This document shows, piece after piece, positions 17,592 to 25,255 of a stretch of 64,000 bases of DNA (position 1 is the first letter of the stretch; every line of letters begins with the position of its first letter). This DNA is from RBG-16-34-14 sp963727535. GTDB lineage: Bacteria; Bacteroidota; Ignavibacteria; Ignavibacteriales; Ignavibacteriaceae. The translations under genes and the position numbers were made by a program. The notes beneath the pieces were generated by a model, which was not told the origin of the DNA, did not search any database, and was given only the letters and a program-made list of their open reading frames with translations. Where the stretch lies: assembly GCA_963727535.1 (NCBI GenBank), contig CAVSGR010000006.1:1178001-1242000 (forward strand), written 5' to 3'.

Positions 17592-17624
17592 AGATATGAC
17601 ATCTGTTAAAAAGATGTCATATCT
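17592..17624. promoter_or_regulatory. Perfect 12-bp inverted repeat between ric and the NO reductase gene
   Basis: AGATATGACATC and GATGTCATATCT flank a 9-nt spacer. No T-run follows, so it is a poor terminator. It lies 49 nt upstream of the NO reductase start and could be an operator, an mRNA-stabilising hairpin or an attenuator. Its sequence differs from the TAATCAGAT palindromes, so a different regulator is possible. Confidence 0.6.
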
Positions 17625-17673
17625 CCTTGTATGGAGTGTTAAAAAAAATAATCTATTAAAGAGGAATTAAAGA

Positions 17674-18378
17674 ATGAGTTACAAAAAATTATGGTTTAGT
17701 TTAATTGCGGTAATCGTTATTTCATTTGGCGGATTAATTTATCTTGGCAGTGAAATCTATAATGTTGCACCGCCAATTCCCGAACGTATTGTAACAGAAG
17801 ATGGAAAAGTTGTTTTTACAGGTCAGGATATAAAAGATGGAATGAACGTTTGGCAATCTATTGGAGGTCAGCAGCTTGGAACTGTTTGGGGACACGGTTC
17901 TTATGTAGCTCCGGATTGGTCCGCAGATTGGCTGCATCGTGAAGCAGTTTACATTTTAAATAGTTATTCTCTGCAGCGTTTCAATAAGCCATATGAAAAA
18001 ATTCCTGTGGAAGATCAGGCAATGTTGAAAGCACTATTGCAGGAAAACCTTCGCAAAAATACTTACAACAGTGAAACAGGTGATCTGATAATATCACCGA
18101 TAAGAGTTGATGCTTTCAATGAGATAAGTAAACATTATGCCGGGCTTTTTACTAAAGATCCGAAGCTAAACAATTTGCGTGAATCTTATGCAATACCGAA
18201 AGATGCTATAAAAGATCCGGCAAGATTAAAACCTCTTAATTCATTTTTCTTCTGGACTTCGTGGGCTGCTGTAACTAATCGTCCCGGCAAAGAAATTACA
18301 TATACAAACAATTGGCCTCATGAAGAATTAGTCGGTAATGAACCAACAAGCTCATTAAATCTTATGGACGGGATTTAG
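17674..18378 (+). CDS. norZ: Quinol-dependent nitric oxide reductase, N-terminal part (gene 17674-19975, frameshifted)
   Basis: One transmembrane helix (residues about 5-27), then the NorC-like periplasmic domain without haem c typical of qNOR, including GQDIKDGMNVWQSIGGQQ (about 50-67), WGHGSYVAPDWSADWLHREA and FFFWTSWAA. The frame stops at 18378, but a one-base change at about 18361-18364 restores SLNLWTGFSVVLLIAG and joins the downstream catalytic part. Together about 766 aa, normal for qNOR. A clear GAGGAA ribosome site precedes the ATG. The enzyme reduces 2 NO to N2O using quinol in the cytoplasmic membrane. Confidence 0.88.
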   Translation: MSYKKLWFSLIAVIVISFGGLIYLGSEIYNVAPPIPERIVTEDGKVVFTGQDIKDGMNVWQSIGGQQLGTVWGHGSYVAPDWSADWLHREAVYILNSYSLQRFNKPYEKIPVEDQAMLKALLQENLRKNTYNSETGDLIISPIRVDAFNEISKHYAGLFTKDPKLNNLRESYAIPKDAIKDPARLKPLNSFFFWTSWAAVTNRPGKEITYTNNWPHEELVGNEPTSSLNLMDGI

Positions 18379-19975
18379 TGTAGTATTATTAATCGCAGGT
18401 ATAGGTTTGCTTGCTTTCTATTATGCTTCAAACAGGAAGGATGAGACTGAGCCCGATGAATATCCTCAAAAAGATCCCCTCTTGGGTTTAACACCGACTC
18501 CTTCGATGAAAGCAACACTAAAATATTTTTGGGTTGTTATGGGTTTAATTCTTCTGCAAATAGTTATGGGAGTAATAACAGCACACTACGGTGTTGAAGG
18601 GGAATCTTTTTATGGTCTTCCTCTTTCGGAGTATCTTCCTTATGCTGCAAGCAGGACCTGGCATATTCAGTTAGCTCTTTTCTGGATAGCAACTTCATGG
18701 CTGGCAACAGGTCTTTACATAGCACCTGCAATTTCAGGATATGAACCAAAATTTCAGAGAGCGGGAGTGAATTTTCTTTTTATTGCGTTAGTGATAATTG
18801 TTCTTGGTTCTATGTTAGGCGAGTGGATGGGAATTATGCAAAAGTTAGGCTTAACTCAGAACTTCTGGTTCGGGCATCAGGGTTATGAATATGTCGACCT
18901 CGGCAGGTTTTGGCAATTATTTTTATTTCTAGGTTTATTCATCTGGTTATTTCTTCTTATAAGAGCTATTCGTCCCGTACTTAAACAGCCGGGAGAAAAC
19001 AAACATCTTATTACAATGTTTGTTATTTCATCTTCAGCAATAGCTTTATTTTATGGCGCAGGACTGATGTGGGGAAGACAAACAAACCTTGCAATTGCAG
19101 AATACTGGAGATGGTGGGTAGTTCATCTTTGGGTTGAAGGATTTTTTGAAGTGTTTGCTACCGTTACCGTTGCATTCCTTTTTGTAAGAATGGGATTGTT
19201 AAGAGTCAAAGTTGCCACTCCTGCTGTTTTATTTTCTACTGTAATATTTTTAGCCGGTGGAATTCTTGGTACTGCTCATCACCTTTACTTTACTGGCACG
19301 CCAATATCTGTTATGGCAGTCGGGGCAACATTCAGCGCACTAGAAGTTGTTCCATTAGTATTGCTTGGTTTTGAAGCTTACCACAATCTTACATTAAGCA
19401 GGGCAGCGGAATGGGTTAAAGCTTATAAATGGCCTATCTATTGTTTTATTGCAGTTGCATTCTGGAATTTAGTTGGAGCTGGCATTTTCGGTTTCTTAAT
19501 TAATCCTCCGATTGCTCTTTATTATATGCAGGGATTAAACACAACGCCTGTTCACGCGCACACAGCTTTGTTTGGAGTTTATGGAATGCTTGGAATCGGT
19601 TTAATGCTTTTTGTGATTAAAGGATTAGCTGCAAATAAAGTCTGGAAAGAAGGTGTGATTCGTTTTGCTTTCTGGTCAATTAATATTGGTCTGGCACTAA
19701 TGGTTTTGCTTAGTGTGTTACCAGTTGGACTTGCTCAAACAGTAGCAAGTGTTGAAAAAGGATTATGGTATGCAAGATCAGCAGAGTTTTTGCAATCTCC
19801 AATGCTTGATACATTCAGATGGTTAAGAATTATTGGCGATACAATTTTTTCAATTGGTGCAATTGCTTTAGCTTATTTTGTAATCGGCTTGAAGACAGGC
19901 TGGTCCCTTAAAAAAGAGACAGATGTGAGCCAGGAAAATTATCCTAAGATTAAGCAGGAAGAAAAGCTTTCCTGA
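18365..19975 (+). CDS. norZ: Quinol-dependent nitric oxide reductase, C-terminal catalytic part
   Basis: Continuation of the frameshifted qNOR gene (the frame is open from about 18359; the first ATG in it is at 18407). It holds the NorB-type membrane domain with the expected haem and Fe-B ligands: RTWHIQLALFW (haem b), WWVVHLWVEGFFEVF (Fe-B His and the conserved Glu), TAHHLYFTG (two His) and HAHTALFGVYGMLG (haem b and b3 ligands). The protein ends in a charged tail. A broken qNOR would leave this block with repair but no NO removal, so whether the frame break is real matters. Confidence 0.92.
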   Translation, partial: WTGFSVVLLIAGIGLLAFYYASNRKDETEPDEYPQKDPLLGLTPTPSMKATLKYFWVVMGLILLQIVMGVITAHYGVEGESFYGLPLSEYLPYAASRTWHIQLALFWIATSWLATGLYIAPAISGYEPKFQRAGVNFLFIALVIIVLGSMLGEWMGIMQKLGLTQNFWFGHQGYEYVDLGRFWQLFLFLGLFIWLFLLIRAIRPVLKQPGENKHLITMFVISSSAIALFYGAGLMWGRQTNLAIAEYWRWWVVHLWVEGFFEVFATVTVAFLFVRMGLLRVKVATPAVLFSTVIFLAGGILGTAHHLYFTGTPISVMAVGATFSALEVVPLVLLGFEAYHNLTLSRAAEWVKAYKWPIYCFIAVAFWNLVGAGIFGFLINPPIALYYMQGLNTTPVHAHTALFGVYGMLGIGLMLFVIKGLAANKVWKEGVIRFAFWSINIGLALMVLLSVLPVGLAQTVASVEKGLWYARSAEFLQSPMLDTFRWLRIIGDTIFSIGAIALAYFVIGLKTGWSLKKETDVSQENYPKIKQEEKLS

Positions 19976-19990
19976 TGTTTGCCTTTTTAT

Positions 19991-20019
19991 CTCCCCATCA
20001 CGTTAAAAGTGACGGGGAG
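19991..20019 (+). terminator. Hairpin after the NO reductase gene
   Basis: CTCCCCATCAC and GTGACGGGGAG form an 11-bp stem with one mismatch and a 7-nt loop, 15 nt after the stop. Only a short T stretch follows, so termination may be partial. A second small hairpin (CACCTAA / TTAGGTG) follows near 20040-20058. Confidence 0.7.
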
Positions 20020-20123
20020 TTCTTGCGAAAAAGATTCTCACCTAATTTTAGTTAGGTGTATAAGCAAAAACAAAATAAGTGTACAACCGTTTTAAGGTTT
20101 AATAGAATGATGTACGAATAAAA

Positions 20124-20153
20124 AAATCCGGTCCTTAAGGCGAGACCGGATTT
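20124..20153. terminator. Bidirectional terminator between convergent genes
   Basis: AAATCCGGTC and GACCGGATTT form a perfect 10-bp stem with A-run before and T-run after. It serves the NO reductase on the plus strand and the lipoprotein gene at 20194-21168 on the minus strand. Confidence 0.9.
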
Positions 20154-20193
20154 TTAGTGAGGAAGAGATGATTTTAGTTGGGGGAACTTCTAT

Positions 20194-21168
20194 CTAGTTT
20201 TGAATTCTTATCTTTTCTCTTATTTCCTTGTTGTAATGTTTCTTATAAAGAGACTTATATTTTTCAAGAAGGTTGTCAGCAACTTTCTCACCATTCACTT
20301 CCATTTTTGAAGGTGAAAGTTCCATTTCAAATTTTTCATTTGAGCTCTTTATCAACCCGTCTTTTACTAGTTCGACTTTTACTGCATCGAGAAAGTTGTT
20401 CAGGGTATTTATTTCTTTATCTAAATCATCCATCTCATCAGAAAGGTCTCCCATTTTATCCTTAAGATCATCCATTTGATCTTTAAAGTCTTCCATATTC
20501 AATTCGAGATTATTTTTGTTTTTTTCAATCTCTATGGTGATACGTTTTAGGTTTTTATTCAGTTCATCTTCATCAAAATCAAAATTGAAATTATGCATCT
20601 TCAATTTATCGAGATGTTTTAGTCCCCCATCTATATCTTTTCGTATTTTATCTTTATCTATATGAATTACAATATCATCACAGTCTTTTAATTCCTCCTT
20701 CAGCTTCTCCATATTCTCTTTGAATTTTTTGTGATCGAACTTAAAGTCGAAATTTTCGGCTTTAAACTTTTTCCTCCACTCTTTCATATTGCTATTCAAG
20801 CTGTCCATATCGAAGTGAAAAACTTTAGGTCCATGATGGTGGAAAGCAAAAAAGTCATTATCATCTTTTCTTATTGAATCCAGGTTATCATAGACAAGTT
20901 CTTTATAATCTTTAATCTTATCTTCGGGGATTTTTACTCCATCTTTGTAAAGGGATGTAATCTTGCCGTCATTAAAATTAGCTTCGTAATGCACCGGTTG
21001 TCCGTCTTCGTTCTCTGTGAAGTAGAGAGTCTGTTCTCCCTTTTTCTTAGTGGTTTCATCCTGCTGAGTGTAAGACTCCGAACTGCATGATGCGAAAAAC
21101 AAGAATGAGCTTACAACAATAAAAGAAGTGATGAATTGTTGTCTTACTATATTGTATTTATCTCTCAT
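20194..21168 (-). CDS. Acidic coiled-coil lipoprotein of unknown function
   Basis: A 324-aa protein with a lipoprotein signal (FFASC, Cys28). The mature part starts with an N/S/T/Q/K-rich linker and a segment resembling MORN/toxin_YwqK-type repeats (GQPVHYEANFNDGKITSLYKDGVKIPEDKI, described only loosely). A His/Asp/Phe-rich stretch FHHHGPKVFHFDMD follows, then a long charged coiled coil with heptad repeats DQMDDLKDKMGDLSDEMDD. I recognise no family. It may act as a periplasmic spacer or metal-responsive sensor, which is speculation. It is monocistronic, transcribed toward the bidirectional terminator. Confidence 0.7.
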   Translation of the reverse strand: MRDKYNIVRQQFITSFIVVSSFLFFASCSSESYTQQDETTKKKGEQTLYFTENEDGQPVHYEANFNDGKITSLYKDGVKIPEDKIKDYKELVYDNLDSIRKDDNDFFAFHHHGPKVFHFDMDSLNSNMKEWRKKFKAENFDFKFDHKKFKENMEKLKEELKDCDDIVIHIDKDKIRKDIDGGLKHLDKLKMHNFNFDFDEDELNKNLKRITIEIEKNKNNLELNMEDFKDQMDDLKDKMGDLSDEMDDLDKEINTLNNFLDAVKVELVKDGLIKSSNEKFEMELSPSKMEVNGEKVADNLLEKYKSLYKKHYNKEIREKIRIQN

Positions 21169-21296
21169 ATTTCCTCCAGGAAATTTTGCTTTTACAGGTT
21201 CAGACGTGCGAAGCTTATTATTGTTGCGGAATAGTGCTGAAAAATTGATGAGTGGTTTATATGAGGGATAGAGATTAAATCTTGAAAAAATTTATA

Positions 21297-22877
21297 TCAA
21301 AAAGGAAAATCCTCCTGGTAGTTAATTTCCTTTTCAAGCTTTTCTTCTTCAGGTTTTTTTGCAAGTAAGTGAACAGGATTTCCCTCTACATAAATTGCCT
21401 TGTATGGTTTAATCGGGCAGGCGTGTTCACAGGCACCGCAGCCGACGCAATATTCTTCCTTTACTTCTGGAATAGTCAGTGTCTTATCGACTATAGTGTT
21501 TTGAGGATTGTATGGAATCATTCTTACAGCTTTTGTAGGACAATGTTCAGAACAAGCACCGCAGGCTGTGTTTTCTGTATATACTATACAATTTTCTTTA
21601 ATGAATTTTGCTTTGCCCAGTTGAGTAAGTTTTTTCTTTTCCGGTAAAATGTTTTCAATAGCTCCGGTTGGGCAAACTTCGCTGCATATTGTGCAGCCAA
21701 AATCACAGTAAGCATCTTTATATTGCATCATTGGTTGCAGTATTCCTGTAAAACCATATTCCAGGAATGACGGCTGTAAAACCTGTGATGGGCAAGCGCT
21801 TACACAAAGATGACATGCTGTGCAGTGACTTGTAAAATGTTTTATGCTCTTTGATCCGGGCGGCGAAACCGGATAATTTTTATATATCGGAACTGTGCTT
21901 TCTTTCTTTGGTATTATTTTAACCTGGGCGAGAGAAATTCCTTTTAATGCTAAAAAATAAACCGATACTTTTTTGATAAAATCTCTTTTGTCTAAATTAG
22001 TTTCATAATTTTTATTTTTTTTTGTAAAACGATTTTTGAAATCTATTCCGCCGGATGGACAAACAGTTAAACAATTGTAACAGCTGACACATCTTGAAAA
22101 ATCCACTGTTTTATTTTTTTTATCTATACATCCTGCTTTACAAGTACGTTCGCATAATGAGCAGCCCTTGCATTTATCCTTTGAAATATCAATTTGTAAA
22201 AGTGAAATCTTTGATATTAATCCAAGCAATGTTCCGACAGGACAAACGGTATTGCAAAATAATCTCCCGTTTTTTATTGACATTATTAAAACAGTAATCA
22301 GAACGATAAATGGAAAGGCTATTGCAATTAAAGAAATCCCTTTTATTTCAACAGGATAAAGAAAATAAACATCAATTTTTTGAAGTGAAGATGAAGCAAA
22401 GTTGTTAAGAAAAACTAAAACAGGTTTCACTAATGAGGAAACAATTCTTCCAAAATTACTGAAAGGATCGAGCAGGTAAATTCCCATCAAACTTCCGGAA
22501 AAGAAAATCAAAACTGCCAAAGCAAGAAAAGAATATCTTATCCATTTGTATGATTTTAATGGACGATAATATTTTTTCTTTTTGAACCTTCTGTAACTAT
22601 TTGAAAAAATGTCCTGCAAAGTTCCAAGCGGGCAGATTGTAGAACAATAAACTCTTCCGAAAAGTAAGGTTAAGATTATTACAATAATAAAACCACCTGC
22701 GGCAATTGCTAATCCATCGAGAGAATTAATTAATGAAGGAATGAATTGCAGGTATAAAACCGCATCAAAATATTTTGCAGGAATTAAGCCTCTAAAATCA
22801 ATAAAAAGGAATAAGATTGAAAAGAAAAAGATAAGAGATACAATGACCCTCATCCTTTTGAGAAACGCCAGGTTCAT
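21297..22877 (-). CDS. Membrane polyferredoxin (NapH/YccM-like) with multiple 4Fe-4S motifs
   Basis: The 526-aa protein has an N-terminal membrane part with boxes YCSTICPLG (residues 78-86) and FCNTVCPVG (208-216), as in NapH/NosR-type proteins. It is followed by several ferredoxin motifs: CKGCSLCERTCKAGC (236-250), CVSCYNCLTVCP (263-274), CTACHLCVSACP, CTICSEVCP, CGACSEHCP and CVGCGACEHACP. Part of the cytoplasmic region is a TAT-like insert (DKRDFIKKVSVYFLAL) that reads as another membrane or signal-like segment. It probably carries electrons between a membrane quinone pool and a soluble redox partner. The start overlaps the stop of the upstream DUF362 gene by one base (TAATG), so the two are coupled. 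Confidence 0.87.
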   Translation of the reverse strand: MNLAFLKRMRVIVSLIFFFSILFLFIDFRGLIPAKYFDAVLYLQFIPSLINSLDGLAIAAGGFIIVIILTLLFGRVYCSTICPLGTLQDIFSNSYRRFKKKKYYRPLKSYKWIRYSFLALAVLIFFSGSLMGIYLLDPFSNFGRIVSSLVKPVLVFLNNFASSSLQKIDVYFLYPVEIKGISLIAIAFPFIVLITVLIMSIKNGRLFCNTVCPVGTLLGLISKISLLQIDISKDKCKGCSLCERTCKAGCIDKKNKTVDFSRCVSCYNCLTVCPSGGIDFKNRFTKKNKNYETNLDKRDFIKKVSVYFLALKGISLAQVKIIPKKESTVPIYKNYPVSPPGSKSIKHFTSHCTACHLCVSACPSQVLQPSFLEYGFTGILQPMMQYKDAYCDFGCTICSEVCPTGAIENILPEKKKLTQLGKAKFIKENCIVYTENTACGACSEHCPTKAVRMIPYNPQNTIVDKTLTIPEVKEEYCVGCGACEHACPIKPYKAIYVEGNPVHLLAKKPEEEKLEKEINYQEDFPF

Positions 22878-23791
22878 TACATTATTATCCTGTTGATCTT
22901 AAGCTTGCTTAAATCCATTTTCCCGATTTTCATTTCATCTGCAATTTTAATGTAAGGAATTGTATCCGGCTCTTTGCCGAATAATTTAGCTGCGGCCGCA
23001 TCAGCAGCGACAATATTAGTGGAAATAAGCTGCGATTTAAGTGTAACAACATCTGCATCAGAAACTCCTCTTGGTCCGTTTCTTTTAAGGATTTGGTATG
23101 CATCGACAATATTTAAATCCGGTTTACGGCAAAAAGAAAAATCAGCAATACACTGGTGAAGATCGTTCCTATGCCAGTAGCCTCTGTCCCACACAATTCC
23201 CATTAAATTTTTCATGGAAATTGTCAGACCGGAAGAACTATGATGTTTAAGAATCGGTACATTAATAAATACATCGGATTGAAGGATAAGCTCATGCACT
23301 TTTGCATCTTGCATTTTCTTTCCGCCTTTAAAAGAAACTTGCTGATAATAACTTTCGCTGTTGCCTCCGACAATTTTTCCGCCTGCATCTTTTACTGCTT
23401 TTTCAATTTCGCTATTTGAGTAACATCTTGTCCAGTTATCGCAAGTATGATCAAACACATAAACACTTTTTGCCCCGGCATCAAAGCAATGTTCAATTAT
23501 TCTTCTAACAAGCTGTGGATTAGTATTGCCGGCTCTGTCTGGAGAAACGTCCCATCCGATATTCGGTTTAACAACAACAGTTTGACCTTTGCGAACAAAA
23601 TTTTTCATTCCTCCCAAAGAAGCAATTCCTTTATCAAACATCGCTGCCGGTTCTCCACCTTTGACAGCAACAAGATCGTAGTTTTCCTGTGCAAATGTTT
23701 TATTAAAAAGGAAATCTTTTCCGAAGGTTAAAGCGGAACCTGCCAATATTCCGGCTTGTACACTTTTAGAGATAAAATCTCTTCTTTTCAT
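22877..23791 (-). CDS. DUF362 domain protein with Tat signal
   Basis: A 304-aa protein beginning MKRRDFISKSVQ, a twin-arginine signal with hydrophobic stretch to about residue 30. The rest is a DUF362 domain (KPNIGWDVSPDRAGNTNPQLV, LKHHSSSGLTISMKNLMGIVWDR, conserved Cys/His near CDNWTRCYS). DUF362 proteins commonly sit with ferredoxins and are thought to be redox or Fe-S related, but no reaction is established. Its coupling with the polyferredoxin downstream supports a shared redox role. An AGGGGAGGA-type ribosome site precedes the start (minus strand, about 23797-23805). Confidence 0.9.
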   Translation of the reverse strand: MKRRDFISKSVQAGILAGSALTFGKDFLFNKTFAQENYDLVAVKGGEPAAMFDKGIASLGGMKNFVRKGQTVVVKPNIGWDVSPDRAGNTNPQLVRRIIEHCFDAGAKSVYVFDHTCDNWTRCYSNSEIEKAVKDAGGKIVGGNSESYYQQVSFKGGKKMQDAKVHELILQSDVFINVPILKHHSSSGLTISMKNLMGIVWDRGYWHRNDLHQCIADFSFCRKPDLNIVDAYQILKRNGPRGVSDADVVTLKSQLISTNIVAADAAAAKLFGKEPDTIPYIKIADEMKIGKMDLSKLKINRIIM

Positions 23792-23979
23792 TTGTCCTCC
23801 CCTGTGAAAGATTAATAAAAAGTAAAAATCCTTGCTAAAAGTTAATAATTATTAAATAAGAAAGCACTTATAAAGAATATTATATTTTAAGGACAAAATA
23901 GCAGAATAATTTTTGGGATTTTATTAATAACAACAAAAATGAGTGGTAATAGTTGGGATGAAGGTTAGAAGATTTTTTA

Positions 23980-24480
23980 TTATTTAAAAATTCTCTTTAG
24001 ATACCCGTGAGCTATTAAGTCATTAATAATATTTGATGCTGTATGTGTGAATTTTAATCGTGCAATAACATTTGGTTCCTGATATACTGTATCGAAATAC
24101 CCTTCAGGTAATGAATCTTCCCAGCCTTTTAATTCATTGCATTTTTCTTGAATTGTGGAATCATCAAAAGTTAATAATATATGTGAGTGTGCAAAGAGAT
24201 TTCTTATTTCGGCTATTTTATTTAGGTCGCTATATTTCTTCTTGTCAATTAAAGATAAACAATAACTTAATTTTGTTTTGCTTGAATATTCGCCTAATAG
24301 TCCGTCCGGTTCTAATATGTCCTTTGCAGTCTTCGAGGATTTGATAAAAGTTTCTTTCAATAATAACATCAAACATTTATCCAGAAAGCTAACAGTCACT
24401 AAAATACATCCAATATCTGATTCGTCATTAAGTACTGCTACTAATTTTTCTCTATCATTAAATAATGTATCTAAATCCAT
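23980..24480 (-). CDS. MltR-like protein (mannitol repressor family fold)
   Basis: A 166-aa protein with the pattern of the MltR family: an N-terminal helix with VTVSFLDKCLMLLLKETF, the GLLGEYSSKTKLSYCLSLIDK block and the helix EIRNLFAHSHILLTFDD (RxxFAH motif). MltR of E. coli acts on the mannitol operon, but most homologues in other phyla are of unknown function, and there are no mannitol genes here. The RN.FAH helix also resembles HEPN-type ribonuclease folds, so an RNA-related role is possible. It is a lone gene upstream of a toxin-antitoxin pair. Confidence 0.72.
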   Translation of the reverse strand: MDLDTLFNDREKLVAVLNDESDIGCILVTVSFLDKCLMLLLKETFIKSSKTAKDILEPDGLLGEYSSKTKLSYCLSLIDKKKYSDLNKIAEIRNLFAHSHILLTFDDSTIQEKCNELKGWEDSLPEGYFDTVYQEPNVIARLKFTHTASNIINDLIAHGYLKRIFK

Positions 24481-24576
24481 AGTAATTAATTTTTTTTAAT
24501 TTCCATGTATATTAAATATAGCTTACGCTTTATCCTTTTTCCTTGCTCTTCGTAGATAAAGAGCAACGAATCCAAG

Positions 24577-24903
24577 TTATCCTCTGATTAATCTTTCCTG
24601 TAATAACTTTTGAATATCTCTTCTTCCATCCAGAATGCACAGGATAAAGACTTCATTATCAATTACACGGTATATTATTCGATAAGGTTTATAATGGACT
24701 TCTAAAAAATCATCAACATCAAGTAAATTCATTTCGGGAGGGACGTGACCGCGGTAAGGGTGGTTTTGCATATCAGAACATTTTTGGAATAACTTGTCAT
24801 ATAATTTTTCCGCACTATTTTCTGAATCATTTAAATAAACCCATTTATAAATTTCAAACAGATCGTTCTCAGCATCAGAAACGAAATTAACCTTGTATTT
24901 CAT
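24577..24903 (-). CDS. ParE/RelE-family toxin
   Basis: A 108-aa ParE/RelE-fold protein: an N-terminal strand and helix (VSDAENDLFEIYKWVYLND), central PYRGHVPPEM, and C-terminal strands HYKPYRIIYRVIDNEVFILCILDGRRDIQKLL, matching the toxin core R-I-I-Y and D-G-R-R-D-I. It inhibits gyrase (ParE) or cleaves mRNA on the ribosome (RelE); which one cannot be decided here. It overlaps the upstream antitoxin gene by 17 nt, so translation is coupled. Confidence 0.9.
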   Translation of the reverse strand: MKYKVNFVSDAENDLFEIYKWVYLNDSENSAEKLYDKLFQKCSDMQNHPYRGHVPPEMNLLDVDDFLEVHYKPYRIIYRVIDNEVFILCILDGRRDIQKLLQERLIRG

Positions 24904-25189
24904 CCCTTACCTGTTTGAACTCTTCTATTTTCTTTCTTACATCTTTGAAAACTTTGTCCATCGGTTTAGATTTTTTCTTATTCATACTCTTTGTGCTCAA
25001 GGTAAGAAGCTTAAGCAGAGCAATAGCCTCCTGAGTATCTTCATAAACTTTTACATCCTGTAAGATTACTTTAGCCTCGCCATTGTGGGTAATTACTAAA
25101 GTCTTTTTGTTTTCCGAAACATCTCTAACTACCTCCGATGCATGAGTTTTTAGGTAACTAATTGGCTTTATAGCCTGGCTGAATTTCAT
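24887..25189 (-). CDS. Phd/YefM-type antitoxin
   Basis: A 100-aa Phd/YefM-fold protein: an N-terminal dimerising, DNA-binding part (SQAIKPISYLKTHASEVVRDVSENKKTLVITHNGEAKVILQDVKVYED) and a disordered basic/acidic C-terminus that would wrap the toxin. It pairs with the ParE/RelE toxin at 24577-24903, with 17-nt overlap. It should autorepress the pair. An AGGTGT sequence upstream may serve as ribosome site. Confidence 0.9.
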   Translation of the reverse strand: MKFSQAIKPISYLKTHASEVVRDVSENKKTLVITHNGEAKVILQDVKVYEDTQEAIALLKLLTLSTKSMNKKKSKPMDKVFKDVRKKIEEFKQVRDEIQG

Positions 25190-25255
25190 TTTACACCTTA
25201 ATTTTGTATGACTAAAATATAGGCTTTTAAATGGTCTATATCAACTATAAAACTA

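Noticed and set aside
20178..20465. Plus-strand frames over the lipoprotein gene
   Set aside because: They are antisense to a longer minus-strand gene with a lipoprotein signal and its own terminator; no family pattern.
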